A stretch of 64,000 nucleotides of DNA from Serripes groenlandicus (taxonomy: Eukaryota > Mollusca > Bivalvia > Cardiida > Cardiidae). Positions 13,339 to 24,945 of the stretch are shown here, piece by piece. The first letter of the stretch is position 1. Each line of letters begins with the position of its first letter. The translations under genes were made by a program, and so were the position numbers. The notes beneath the pieces were generated by a model, which was not told where the DNA came from, searched no databases, and worked only from the letters and a program-made list of their open reading frames with translations. Location: contig JASEVX010000348.1 in NCBI GenBank assembly GCA_031761405.1, positions 1-64,000 of the forward strand, read 5' to 3'.

Positions 13339-14682
13339 ACCCTCCATACCTCTCTCTTTTTTTCTCTAACTGTGTAACTGTCAATCTGCCTGTATACATG
13401 TTTATGTTAAGCTGTCTATGTGTATGTATGTATATATGTCTACGTATGTGTATGTTTATCTGTCTAGGTATGTATATCATCATGAATGTATGACTCATGT
13501 GTGTCTATCATTATGTATGTCTATCAATATGTTTTTCTATCTGTATTTATGCATGTGTCTCTGAATGTATGCGTATATGAATTTATGTCTATCTGAGTGT
13601 ATGTCTAACTGTATTTATGTTTTTATGTAGATGTATATATGTAGGTCCGTCTATCTCTCCGTCCATCTGTTAGTGTAACTGTCAATCTGCCTGTATGTCT
13701 GTATGCATGTATATACGTGTGTATGTTAGTCTGTATGTTTATCTGTCTATGCGTTTTGTAAGTATATATGTCTATGTATTTGTATGTCTATCTGTCTATG
13801 TATGCCTATCATCATGTATGCTTATCATTATGTATGTTTTTCATCGTGTGTCTATCATTATTTATGTCTATCACTATGTATGTATATCTGCATTTATTCA
13901 TGTGTCTCTGAATTTATGCGTATCTGAATTTATGTCTATCTGAGTGTATGTCTATCTGTACTTATGTCTTTATGTTTATGTATATATATTTGTCCGTCTA
14001 TCTCTCCGTCTCTCTGTTGGTGTAACTGCCAATCTGACTGTATGTCTATATGCATGTATATACGAGTGTATGTCAATCTGTATGTGTATCTGTCTATGTG
14101 TGTGTAAGACTATCTGTCTATGTATGCCTATCATCATGTATTTCTATCTTCGTGTGTCTATCATTATGTATGTCTATCACTATGTATGTATAACTGCATT
14201 TATTCATGTGTCTCTGAATTTATGTTAATCTGAGTGTATGTCTATCTGTATTTATGTATATATGTATATCCGTCTGTCTCCCCGTCTATCTGTTGGTGTA
14301 ACTGTCAATATGTCTGTATGTCTGTATGCATGTATATACGTGTGTATGTCAATATGTATGTGTATCTGTCTGTGCGTTTGTATGTCTATCTGTGTATGTA
14401 TGTCTAACAGCAGTTATGTTTACCATCATGCATATCTATCATCGTGTGTCTATCATTATGTATGTCTATCACTATGTATGTATATCCGCATTTATTCATG
14501 TGTTCCGTATTTATGCGCATCTGAATGTATGTCTATCTGTATTTATGTCTTTATGTTTATGTATATATGTAAGTTTATATTACATATAAGACAATTAGCA
14601 GTTACGAGGGTTTGTCTGTCTGCCTGCCTGCCTGTCTGTCTGTCGTTCTCTATGTATGTCTGTCTGTCTGTCTGTCTGACTG

Positions 14683-14717
<35 letters not shown>

Positions 14718-14720
14718 TGG
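13290..14720. repeat. Degenerate tatg/tctg simple-repeat block with ~0.3 kb higher-order period
   Basis: Begins with a (ct)n tract (13301-13340) and ends with (gt)n (about 14686-14712). Between them, tetranucleotide-like 'tatgtctatctgta' sequence is organised into larger units: 'gtgtaactgtcaatctg' recurs at about 13371, 13672, 14021 and 14296, each later followed by 'gcatgtatatacg'. Open frames of 80-170 codons (CVCVYLSV-type protein) come from the repeat and are not genes. Confidence 0.9.
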
Positions 14721-15247
14721 CTAAAAAAGAATTGTACACCAAAATAAATCTTAATATTTAACCTTTTGAAATCTTACTTGTTTAGAACAATTTCTCAAGT
14801 TTTTAACAGTCGTCTGCTGCAGGGTGTCATAGTACATGTTGTATTTATCCTGGATTATGTTTGAAGCAATGATTTTAGAAGAATTTGCTCAACGCTATTT
14901 TCTATCATCGGTTGCTATTGCATTGATACCTTCGTCTCGAATTATCTTTTAAAATAACACTTTCCTACATACAGACGCTTTCAGATGCTATGTTTACACA
15001 AGTATTGCGATATACTTAACAAAATAAAGAGTTTACATTCATATGTAAATATATTACTGAACAGTGCAGTAAGAACTACTAGAACTGTAGCCGATCTAGT
15101 CGTATATGGCCCCGTCGTCTGCTGCATAAACGAGTGTGTCTTAGTCATATCATCAGTTATACCATTTGCAAATGGTCCAAAGGCAAGATGCCGATTTGCG
15201 AATAAAAACTTGATTATGACTAGATTATGTAGACTGACATTTAATGA

Positions 15248-16084
15248 TGTACTGAACTGAGAAGTGGATTTTTTATATATATATATATATATTTTGTGTA
15301 ACATTGTTATGAACTCTTCTGATTTAGTTGTAAAATAAAACATGTTTAGTCAATATGCCTTTTTATAATGCTTCAACATTTCAAACAGAGTGGATTAAAC
15401 TTGTTTGAGATAAAGGGCAGAATATCCTCCGTGGGCCTTCCAAGCGCTGTCCAGACGCCATGTTTTATTATATAATATAGCTGGGTAAAAAGAACATATT
15501 AAAATCCATGTATATCAAGTTTAATCTAGAACGATTATATTATCATATGCTTTTGAAATAAGAAGAAAACATTTGAATACTGTTATTACAATTGAAGATA
15601 TGTTTGAAAAATAAATAAATATATATTCATATTTAACAAGTATTCAGACAAGAAAAAATCAAAATATGTTTTTTCCTTATTTCAAAGTTTTGAACCTGTC
15701 TGTTCTTACACCTGACAGGTATTGCTTTTCATCAAGGGCAAAATAGCGTATATTTCTACGGTTTAATTACAACATAGCATGTGAACCTCCAAAAATATGG
15801 ATGAAATAACTTTAGACTGTGATTTATACCACAAAAAGACAAGAAAATAGCATATCATCTTTCAAATATTGGTAATTTGCATAAAAACGTTTTTTATTCA
15901 TGTCCTGAAATAGCAACAAAAAAATGCATATCATAAGGCATTCATAAATGAATCTTACATACAATTAAGCACAGCCACATACCATTTGTTTGGTTTTTGT
16001 TATCCATACATCCAACTTTCAAAAAACAATGTTACAAAAAAAGTTAAACATTATAAACAAAAATCTACTTCTCAGTTCAGTACA
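15248..16084. mobile_element. Non-autonomous DNA transposon with 26-bp terminal inverted repeats
   Basis: The left end 'tgtactgaactgagaagtgg' continuing into a T run is matched in inverse at the right end by a block finishing 'acttctcagttcagtaca', with one mismatch over 26 bp. The outermost match includes a TA on each side, so a TA target duplication (Tc1/mariner-like) is possible but not proven. The 835 bp interior has a (ta)n tract at the left edge and no long open frame. Confidence 0.6.
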
Positions 16085-16383
16085 CCCTTAAAGCTCTTTT
16101 GAAACTTTACGAATTCAAGCTGATTGAACAATTTGATCTGGATCTATACTGTTCAGGAATGCGAACGTATACCTTTCGCACAAACGGGCCCAAATGTGAG
16201 AAGCAAATTTAATTCCTTTATTCTTGAAATATACAATTTACGAATTGTCAGTTATTTGTACAATTATAAATGTATTAACATAGTAGAATGTCAAGGACGT
16301 TCGGAAATCGGTGGGCTGAAAAGAGATAAGTGATAACCTTCAGTTGTAAACTTTTTTCACTAAACCCTTTCTCTCCTTCCAAT

Positions 16384-16455
16384 TCGATAGCCTACTGGTT
16401 AAGACATTCGATTCAGGAGTGGCAGGTCGAAGGTTCGAATCCCAGTGGTATGGCC
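16384..16455 (+). mobile_element. tRNA-like SINE head
   Basis: Carries 'tagcctactggttaagac' (A-box-like) and 'gaaggttcgaatcccagt' (B box) about 45 bp apart. The ends do not pair as an acceptor stem, so this is a SINE head rather than a functional tRNA. Confidence 0.55.
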
Positions 16456-16579
16456 GGTTTGGTAGCCGCCGACTACTTACATAATTGTACTAAAAGCCTG
16501 TCTGCGCGGTGCCTTGAACAAAGTATGACTCTGGCAGCAAAAAATGTTCAGGTAAAAAAAGTGTCTGATAAACACAATC

Positions 16580-16785
16580 TGTACTTTAAGACGTATTTTG
16601 ACGCCTCTGCAGCAGACGATTTTTTAAAACATTGTGGCAAAGGAGAAATGTTCATGATGAACAATTACTTCTTTTGCCACTATTTTTTCAATTATATTCA
16701 ATTCGGGGGTTGTCTTTTGGTTTTTTAATTACATACATTTAAAAGTCGTCTGCTGCTGATTAGTTGTGAGTGGGAACAAGTTTAA
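16580..16785. mobile_element. MITE family copy, nearly complete
   Basis: Left arm 'cctctgcagcagacgatttt', central stem 'aacattgtggcaaaggagaa' with its inverse 'cttcttttgccac', right arm 'aaaagtcgtctgctgctgat'. Sits directly after the SINE head. Confidence 0.85.
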
Positions 16786-17032
16786 ATATTTTTCATTGTT
16801 AAATATTTGCACAAAACGTGCAAAGCATATCTCGAGATTTGTATCAAGTAGGGTTTTCTAGAAAGCTCGTGCTTGATTGCTGACTTGTTCAAATTTAGAA
16901 TGATGATGTTTTTCCATTGTATCCTGGTTTTACAAACGTTTGAAACATCTGAAACGTCTGAAACGTCTTAATTATAAATTATAGAGAATATTGTCGAAAA
17001 GAAACACGTTTTATACGTTTGGAGAAAAAACT

Positions 17033-17140
17033 TTTGTAAATGGAGGAAATGTTCAATTCAAGTAATATCTCCTCTCTCCCCAATTTCCAACTGTTTCCCA
17101 AACTTAAAAAGTCCTCTACTGCAGAAACGCTTGAAGTCAA
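17033..17140. mobile_element. MITE family copy, right half
   Basis: Contains the central 'ggaggaaatgttcaattc' / 'atctcctctctcc' stem and the right arm 'aaaagtcctctactgcagaa'. Confidence 0.6.
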
Positions 17141-17161
17141 ATCAGTCCTATGTGATAAATA

Positions 17162-17434
17162 TTGATTGATTGGGGTTTAACGCTGTTTTCAACATTGTTT
17201 CAGTCATATCACGGCGGACAGTTCACCTACTCATATCTTTCCTTGTTTTCTCACACCAGTACCCCACACAACATACTCACCAAGCAACTGGCTGCTTTTC
17301 CACAGACTGTTAGCCGAATGACGCTTGTCACAGTGACTTTTGTCAAACGTCGGAAAGAATGTTGGGGCCGAGCTGGGGTTCGAACCCCTGGATTAACAAC
17401 CCGCGTTGCTACCGACTGAGCTACCGGGGCTCGG
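17162..17434 (-). mobile_element. SINE family B, near full length
   Basis: Read on the minus strand it starts 'gccccggtagctcagtcggt' (A box) and has 'ggggttcgaaccccagc' (B box), like a tRNA. The body carries 'gtctgtggaaaagcagccag' and 'gccgtgatatgactgaaac'. It ends 'gcgttaaaccccaatcaatc', the usual tail of this family. Confidence 0.9.
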
Positions 17435-18289
17435 CTACGTGATAAGTAAGACGAGAAGTACGTACATATTTGAATGGAAACAAATGAACATCGTATAAAA
17501 AGAACGACTTTATCTCATGTTTCGGAAACGAATATTTTTCTTTTCAATGAACCTACCTTAAATAAGCGTTTTCTACGAAAAGAACTCCAGTTAATACGAA
17601 TAATGATACAGGTTTAGTATGCCCCAAAGGCCAACCCATCGAAAACATCTCGTGCTTAACAAAGGCTTAGATACGTGTCGACGCACAATTACGATCAGAC
17701 AGTTCATATTTTATTATTTGTCATTCTCATGTTTCTGAAACGCATATTTTTCTTTTCGACAAAGGTTTAGATCAGCCTGTGAAGACGCTCAGTTCGATCA
17801 GACAGTTCACGTTCAAGACAATTGACGGACTTAACGCCATATTTACGAGACGTTTCTAAGGTTGATCCTGATTATGAAACGTCACAGTTATAATAATAAT
17901 TTATAACAGATTCTCGTGCCTAGGCACACGCAGTCTATTTCTATTTTAATATGAACCGCGTCAGGCGACTTGCGGCCTTATTGACACTCCGACGTGGAAT
18001 CATTCTTCCTATTAATCTGAAGCCTCTATAGCAAACGACTTTCGAAAACTTTTTTGACGAAGGGAGAAATTGCTCATTTCAGATTTTTTGTATTAGGAAA
18101 AGGTTTAATATCTATATCACATCTTGGCTAAAAGTGAATTAACTGTTGAGACTGTGCAGATGCATTAAGATCCAACATCGCTAGACACGGCGCATGTGTG
18201 TTTAGCCCCGTGAACAGTCGGCAATAACAAATAGATGAAATTACATAGAGATTGGGATACATACTATGTTGATGTCCTTGGCAGGCAGG

Positions 18290-18515
18290 TGCTGTTTGTC
18301 CCTTTCCATTATACTGTCCTCAACTGACGTGTCTACAGCAGACGTGTGTGAAAAATGTCTGTAAACGAAACATTGCTACCTAATCAAGTTGAAATATTGT
18401 GGGAAAAGGAGAACTTGCTCGTTTTGAGCATTTTCATCTTTTGTCACATTGTTTTCAATTGTCGTCTGCTGCAAATGCGTCAGAAAGCGTTTGTATGTAG
18501 AAAAGGGTTAAAGCC
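18290..18515. mobile_element. MITE family copy, full length
   Basis: Left arm 'gtgtctacagcagacgtg', central stem 'gtgggaaaaggagaacttgc' and 'cttttgtcacattgtttt', right arm 'gtcgtctgctgcaaatgcgt' and terminal 'gtatgtagaaaagggttaa'. One of the clearest copies. Confidence 0.88.
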
Positions 18516-18604
18516 GTGATAATGTTCTAGCAATGTTTTTTTTTTAGAATGCTGATATGTGTCTCTCTCGGGTCATGATTTCCTGGTCATGAATATTTAA
18601 AAAA

Positions 18605-18680
18605 AAAATCCAACATGTTTCAAAAGCCGTCTGCTGTAGATGCCTGAACAACGTCTGCATTTAAGAAAGCTAGAGCCATA
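18605..18680. mobile_element. MITE right end fragment
   Basis: Contains 'aaaagccgtctgctgtagat' followed by 'cgtctgcatttaagaaagc', the right terminus only. The left end of the next copy follows at 18745. Confidence 0.65.
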
Positions 18681-18744
18681 TAAGATGGACTAAATAACAT
18701 AGAGACTGGGTTACATGATGTATCCTTGACAGATGGATGTAATT

Positions 18745-18950
18745 TATCCCTTTCCCACACACAACGAATTTGCAGCAGACGACTATGCAAACATCTAGGC
18801 AAAAATATGAACACTCTGTATTTATAATAGTATAATTGTTTAATAGAGTTAAAACAATCTGACAAAGGGAGATATTGATCATCTATTGTTTTCAAAGATC
18901 GTCTGTTGCAGAGGCATCAGGGAGCGTCTGTGTGTGAAATAGGGTTACCC
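18745..18950. mobile_element. MITE family copy
   Basis: Left arm 'tttcccacacacaacgaatt' plus 'gcagcagacgac', degraded centre 'gacaaagggagatattg', right arm 'atcgtctgttgcagaggcat' and 'gtgtgtgaaatagggtta'. Confidence 0.82.
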
Positions 18951-19125
18951 TTACCTTGATATAGTCAACAATTGACGTGTCTACAGCAGGCGTTATTATA
19001 AAACCTATGTACGGGAAAACAAGAGATATTGCTCTAGATATACAAGTTCTCCTTAATCCATGATGGTAACACGTCTTCAATGCGTCCAGATATTAACATT
19101 CAGTGTTATATTCTTATAAGTAATC

Positions 19126-19292
19126 CGCCGTTGCCGACTGGTTGAGCGTTGGGGAGCGTCGGAGTGCTTTGGGTAAGGCACATTTCTTAGCCGAATGCTT
19201 GTTTGCCTTCTCAGGGATTATGAATATCTAAACTGTCGCCGAGATATAACTGGAATAATGTTGAAAACGGCATATAACCCCAATAAACCGAC
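19126..19292 (+). mobile_element. SINE family B, diverged, plus strand
   Basis: A degenerate tRNA-like head (ccgttgccgactggttgag) is followed by the body and the family tail 'aataatgttgaaaacggc' ... 'aaccccaataaa'. Confidence 0.7.
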
Positions 19293-19789
19293 GGTTTAAC
19301 GTATGTACAAAAAACACGTCTTCAATGCATCTAGATAATAACATTCAGTTTTGACTAAGGTGTTGATCGAGTTACCAAACATTAAAATACCTTTTTTTGT
19401 CGTTCCGAATTTAAGCCGTGAAATAATATATGGAGAACGAGTCCATTTTCTTAGATTAAAGTTATGAAAAAAGTCTTAAACGTTGATACATTAAACTATT
19501 TAACATGGAATAGTCTTCTTTATGAAATTCAGTCCTGACAGAGTTATGCTGAAATGTGATGACAATTAATACGCCGATATGAATCCCTCTCGGGTCCTTT
19601 CCCTGGTAATGATTATGCTGCAGATTACTAAAATATAGCCTATGGCTTTTTTTCTCGATAAGCAGCTACTAAGCACAGGTTTTAGGCTAATATGTATTAA
19701 CGAATGATGTGAAAGCTGCTCAACAAAAAAAACTTTGATTATAAGCTTTATCACCAACCACTGGTCCATGGGACGCCTCTCTGCATTTA

Positions 19790-19925
19790 ATTTACCCTTT
19801 ACCACACATAGACCCTTTCTGGCACCTCTGCAGCAGATGACTTTTAAAAGTGTTGTGGCAAATGGAGAAAATAGCTCAAACTGAGCAATGTTTGTCACAA
19901 TGTTTTCAACTCTATTCAACAATTA
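19790..19925. mobile_element. MITE family copy, left half
   Basis: 'ttaccctttaccacacatag' terminus, 'cctctgcagcagatgacttt' and the central stem 'ttgtggcaaatggagaaaat' / 'tttgtcacaatgttttcaac'. Confidence 0.8.
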
Positions 19926-20039
19926 TACGTTCTTTGCCTGAAGTTTACCATACTGTAAGCCAGATATGGTCGACGTCATCTATCGTAGGTTTCATGTATG
20001 ATGGGATAAGTTGAATCTTTAAAAACTGCTATATGTCAC

Positions 20040-20110
20040 AGCGGTCGTGCTCCAGACCCGAAGGATGTACTTGTCCTCAAATCAAGAGGTCTTAAGTTTG
20101 AATCCAGGAT
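20040..20110 (+). mobile_element. tRNA-like SINE head (weak)
   Basis: 'gcggtcgtgctccagaccc' resembles an A box region and 'taagtttgaatccaggatc' a B box, 50-60 bp apart. No acceptor stem. Probably a decayed SINE. Confidence 0.35.
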
Positions 20111-20379
20111 CTACTTGAACTCCATTCCATAAGGCGATTACAAATCCATTTGCTGATCTGTATCAAGGATTTTCCCCCATTTACTTGCTTCCCAAATACA
20201 ACACAATTGCAGCAAACGACTTTGAATCCAATTTTGCATTCATCTACATTTCCTCCTGAACCTGAAATTCCGGTCAAACTTTACAGGAATTGTCATTTAT
20301 TGGTCTGCTTTCAAAGATTTAGATTCGATGTAGATCTTTGGATGCTGTGGCTATAGAATGATGGAAAATGGTATTAATG

Positions 20380-20900
20380 TCAACAAATTTAAATTTTCTT
20401 CTCTGGATCTGCTTGTCTTATTTCAAAATAATGTGGCAGAAATGTTCCGTAAGTAACCCTCTGCAAATTTGTTTTTAGTTTAAATTGATTAGATAAAAAA
20501 CATGGCCAAAATTGACAGGGGCTAGCTACCATTTTCTTTGGTCTAATTAGATCACTTTTTGTCCATCATCCGTCACTTCGTCGGCGTCGTTCATTGTAAA
20601 CGTTTAGCTTTAAACAACATCTCCTCCTTAACCAGTATACCAATTTCATAGAAATCTTCATTTGGTGGTCTTCTTTCAAAATTGTTCAAATATTAAATAT
20701 ATATTGAGAACTGTTGTTGCTGTGGCATCAGAAGGGGGGGGGGGGGGGGGGGGGGGGGGACTCTTTAAAGTTCTTTTTCTCTGAATCTGCCATTCAAATT
20801 TAACTAAATTAAATTGAACCGTGGGTGACCCTCTACAAACAAACATTGTTCAAGCCATTCTGACATGTTGAAAAAAGTGACAGCCAGGCGAGATCAGAAA
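20380..20900. repeat. Dispersed bivalve repeat with a 26-G run
   Basis: 'gtgaccctctacaaac' plus 'aagccattctgacatgttga' and 'gaccaggcgag'-like text matches a second copy at 47940-48045 (frames of 'aaaaaggcagtcgccaggtgg'). At 20734-20759 there is an uninterrupted run of 26 G. Confidence 0.6.
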
Positions 20901-21179
20901 AAGGGCAATATGACAAAATTTGAAAATACTATTATTATGAAGTGCTTGTCTGAGATTTTTAGATAATTGCAAAGGAATGTTACTTCAGAAGTCCTCTACT
21001 AATTGATATTAGTATTGATTTCCACTTAACAAGCCAAATACAAATGAGACTAAATACGTCTTTGACTGTCAAGAATGCAACAAAATTATTTTATGTAGGA
21101 TTATAATATAGGTATGCATTCGTTCTTGCATATCTCGCATAACTCTACAAATGCAGTATAGGGATTTATTTTACATTGA

Positions 21180-21370
21180 CTGTGTCAAATTAGATAAATA
21201 AAGTTTATCTGTGTACATACTATGAGAGAGAGAGAAAAAAAAGAAAGGGAGAGAGAGAGAGAGAGACATATGCAGAGACAGAGACAGAAACAGAGGCAGA
21301 TACTGAGAAAACACATATAGAGATAGACAGAGACTCAGACAGACAGACACACAAACAGAGAATATATATA
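21180..21370. repeat. ga/caga-rich simple repeat
   Basis: Purine-rich, low-complexity GA and CAGA repeats, ending in a short (ta)n. Confidence 0.85.
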
Positions 21371-21550
21371 TGTAGAGATAAACAGAATATTTAATAATGT
21401 TTTTGTATAAGATCATTGACAGAATCACAGTAAAAAATCGTAATGCAAATCCCGCAAACCTGAGCGCCATGGAGGGAAAGCCGTTCCTACCGTTATTGAA
21501 GTGTTCGGGATGACCTAGCAAGGAAATCTAACATGATACCTCTGGCACCA

Positions 21551-21689
21551 GGGCCCGTATTCACCAAACTTTTAAATTTAGATTTTTGACTAAATCTAAA
21601 TCTAAATATTTAATTCACTTTTTGGATTCCCGGCGATTTAGATTTAGTCCGAAAATCGAATTTAGACGTGTTGGTGAATACGGGCCCAA
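21551..21689. mobile_element. Palindromic MITE with 'gggcccgtattcaccaa' ends
   Basis: Starts 'gggcccgtattcaccaaac' and ends with the inverse 'gttggtgaatacgggccc'. The interior is 'aaatctaaat' repeats that also pair ('gatttagatttag'). The element is short (139 bp) and almost a complete hairpin. This end sequence is common in molluscan genomes. Confidence 0.88.
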
Positions 21690-21899
21690 AGGCCACTACA
21701 CAACCGATGCGGTGTGTGGATAACTCGAGTGTATGTGTATGCATTTTGATTTATGATCTTAAGAAATCCAGACTTAATGAGAGATAAGAGAAACACGTGT
21801 GTAAGAAGGAAGACATGCGTTGCCTTCCAAAATATTAGCAATAAACCATTGAAAAATATGGTAAATACCTGTAAATAAAAGTTAAATTATTAAATAGAG

Positions 21900-22003
21900 T
21901 TAACAACATTGTGACAAAAGGAGAAACTGCTCACAGGGTTTCAATAATCATTTGCTGTAGATAAGAAAATAGTCTAAATTGGTCTGCATGTGGGAAAGGG
22001 TTA
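21900..22003. mobile_element. MITE family copy, right half
   Basis: Central stem 'ttgtgacaaaaggagaaact', then 'atcatttgctgtagat' and the terminus 'gcatgtgggaaagggttaag'. Confidence 0.75.
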
Positions 22004-22049
22004 AGATACCTTTTGTTTCGGATAGTCTATACAAATGTATTTAAACCAA

Positions 22050-22215
22050 CATTATGGCCTCTGCGTAATGTATCGACCCAGATCAGCCTTCGCAGTCAGC
22101 GCATATTGATCCGGGCCGACACATTCCGTCTCAGGGGGATAGAGTAATGATTCCTGAAACAGAAAATCCACAGGAAAAGTGTCTATCCGAGTAAGCCTGC
22201 CCGACATGCTTATGG
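22050..22215 (-). repeat. Dispersed bivalve repeat, inverse of the one at 24796-24945
   Basis: 'gcctctgcgtaatgtatcga', 'cagcgcatattgatccgg', 'agggggatagagtaatgatt' and 'cagaaaatccacaggaaa' are found in inverse order and strand at 24796-24945. Confidence 0.75.
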
Positions 22216-22596
22216 TGATCAGGGTCGATACTTTACGCAGAGACCACAATGTTAGTTTTCTCGCGGGCCGGCTTATATAACATGTAAGTGTACAGAGGGG
22301 CGCGAGTACCTGTATAAAATGGCATTCCATCATCTTTTTGAATTGTTATTATATCCTACATTAATTGAGCGTAGTAACGGCAGAATAAAATGAAGGCAAA
22401 TGAACCAAACAACGAAGTCGTAAATTTTAACATTAAATTGAACATATTATTCGCCTAACAAAGTGTTCATAATGTATTTGTGCTGATACGAGCTGGAACA
22501 CTATGTTAGGTAAACCTGAATATCTCCACCCCCTCCCCCCTGATGTTAGTCGCGGCATACACTCAACATTTCATGCAACATTACTTCTCATTGTAA

Positions 22597-22707
22597 ACAA
22601 ACCTGTACTAGGCTAGGAAATGTGCATTGCCCATGCTCGCAGAACTGCGACTGAAGATCTAACGCGGGACGCCCGTTTCCCAATCCCCAAAGTTAACCAC
22701 TTAGCTT
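22597..22707 (-). mobile_element. SINE family A fragment
   Basis: 'gtaaacaaacctgtactagg' plus 'gttaaccacttagct' correspond to the body and head of the 11756 copy; the B box is decayed. Confidence 0.6.
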
Positions 22708-23204
22708 CAAATCAGAAAGACCAGTGGTAGGTCTTATATGCGACCCGTGTATATTCATACGGGTCAGGGGAGCAGATATGCCTTTGCTGGATACTTCAAT
22801 CCATTTATTATTTGAACAATGAATTGTCCTCGACAACCAAACATTGATAGAATTCGTTGTGATCAGCGTCATTCCGCCCATGAATATTGTATGGAGAACT
22901 GCTGAGAAATCATATGGGTTGTTGAACAACAAATATCGTTTTGATCTGCGTCATTTCGTCCATAATGTTAAAAGGCTATAATGGGATTATTGTGTTGAGA
23001 ACTGTTGCGGCATCACATGGAATCTATGGGGTGCTGAACTGGTCGCCGTGTAATACTTTACTATATTGAAGTTTACTATTGTTTTAAATGGCGACACACT
23101 CAAATTAAATAACCTACTGTATTAGTATACCATAAACAACGTTTACAGCTGAGCAGTCTGCCTGTTTGATATGCGTGCAGTGATAGCATAGATCTTCTCT
23201 GATA

Positions 23205-23390
23205 GCTTTTCCCACTTGCATTCGAAATTTGACACATCTGTAAGAAAACAACTTTTGCAATCGCAATTTCTCATTTTGAAATATCTTTTTCAATTCTATT
23301 CAACAATAACACTATCATTTGGAGAGAATTTCCATATTTTTTCCTGGAGGTTTTAAAAGTCGTCTGCTATAGATATTTTGGTTTTTTCCA
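23205..23390. mobile_element. MITE family copy
   Basis: Left 'cttttcccacttgcattcga', centre 'cgcaatttctcattttgaaa' and 'caattctattcaacaataac', the internal phrase 'agagaatttccatat', and right 'aaaagtcgtctgctatagat'. Confidence 0.75.
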
Positions 23391-23397
23391 GGAGCAC

Positions 23398-23520
23398 TGC
23401 TAGCTCTATTTTTAAAAGTACATACAGGGATATTCGCATATTTCTAGTTGGTACAAACTTATAGTTGTTATTTCTCTTGTAAATCTGAAATAGTAAATTG
23501 ATTTTAAAATATTTTATTAT
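23398..23520 (+). repeat. ~125 bp direct duplication, first copy
   Basis: 'ctgctagctctatttttaaa' ... 'ttatagttgttatttc' is repeated, about 90 percent alike, at 24101-24230. The SINE at 23725 lies between the two copies. Confidence 0.75.
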
Positions 23521-23724
23521 CTAATAATGTTAAGCCGCCTGCTATGGAAACATTGTTGTATAATATTACAAGTAAGCCCCTGACACAGACCCCACATAGG
23601 AACATCTAATTTAAGAGCGATTCCTCCTTGTTCTACTATGATTTTCAAACTTTTTAACACAGAGCTGTAAAAACTTGTCCGTATCAAGTTGAACAAGTTA
23701 TAATTAACACGATGAATGCGGTAA

Positions 23725-23930
23725 CATACAAGAAACCGGTAGCTCTGTCGGTAATTAATCAGTTCGAATCCCAGGTCAGCCAACATTCTTTCCGATGTTT
23801 GACAAAGGTCAATCCGACAACCGGCATTCGTCCTCCACCAAACGGATATCAGTCTATATGGAAAAGCAGCCAGTTGCGTGGAAATAACTTTTTTCGAGTG
23901 CTGGTGTGAAAAGGCGTCTACATGTGGGTA
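23725..23930 (+). mobile_element. SINE family B, plus strand
   Basis: Head 'ccggtagctctgtcggt' and 'cagttcgaatcccaggtc' (A and B boxes), body 'ggaaaagcagccagttgcg'. The tail is missing. Confidence 0.75.
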
Positions 23931-24100
23931 ACGTTCAATTCAATAAATATTTCAACCGTGTACCAAGAATAAAAACCTCAGCGTATTTTTACCAGTGCAG
24001 ATAAAGATTTTCCTGTGCATCCATGTTCACTACACTGGCTGTATCTGTATATGTATCTTGACTGACCACAAAGGATGAAGGTTTGTTTTCGTTGAGCACT

Positions 24101-24230
24101 GCTAATTCTATTTTTAAAAGTACGTAAAGGGATATTACCATGTTTGCATGTTTCTAGTTGATACAAATTTATAGTTGTTATTTCGCTTGTAATCCTGGAA
24201 ACGTAAATAGATTTCAAAAAATTGTCAATT
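24101..24230 (+). repeat. ~125 bp direct duplication, second copy
   Basis: Second copy of 23398-23520, with small indels. Confidence 0.75.
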
Positions 24231-24773
24231 TCATTTATTATATACCTGCACATTTGCTGGCGCAAATACACGCAGTTCAAAGACAACGGATTAAAATTCC
24301 GAATTTGACTAAGTGAAATACGATACCAAATATGGTAATGGTACCTCACTGAAATATGATTTGACGTCATTGAAATATCTTTAACGTCATTCAAAATGTG
24401 GTATTTGGGCTTGGTTCACACGCTAATCATAAATCATTCCTTACATGTAAAATATGTTATTTCTTTATCAAAAATTCTTTATTCTGTCTTAAAAAGTATA
24501 TAATAAAAAGAAAACAAGGTTGCAATAGCGAAACAGGTTTTAGTATTGTCAACTCGGGGTGTGGACACTTTGGAATTTCGTACTCGCTAGATATCAATTT
24601 GTCCACGACCCTCGTAATACAATACTAAAACATGTATCGCTGATACCCTATATAATACACGCTTTTCTGTGGGTTATTGAAATTAACTGTGGAATATATC
24701 CTGATGAATTCGATGCTTTAAACAGTGAGTTTTATCTTTAACCATTACCTACATGACGTTTGTAAGTTAGCAA

Positions 24774-24945
24774 TTGATTGATTGATTGATTTTCGCCTCC
24801 TGCGGATTTTCTGTTTCAGGAATCATTAATCTATATCTCTATCCCCCTGATACGGAATATGTCAGCCCGGATTAGCCTGCGCGGATTGCGCAGGCTGATA
24901 TGGGACGATACATAACGCAGTGTCCATAATGACTATATCATGACT
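24774..24945 (+). repeat. (attg)n tract and dispersed bivalve repeat
   Basis: Four to five 'attg' units (24774-24793) lead into 'cctgcggattttctgtttca', 'gattagcctgcgcggattgc' and 'gggacgatacataacgcag'. This is a family I recognise from heterodont bivalves. Inverse copy at 22050-22215. Confidence 0.8.

Noticed and set aside
13284..14747. Chain of plus-strand frames rich in Cys, Val, Tyr and Ser that look like membrane proteins
   Set aside because: They are translations of a tatg/tctg simple repeat, open in several frames at once.
17162..17434. Functional tRNA gene on minus with good A and B boxes
   Set aside because: The acceptor stem does not close and the tRNA part is joined to a SINE body and tail seen elsewhere in the window.
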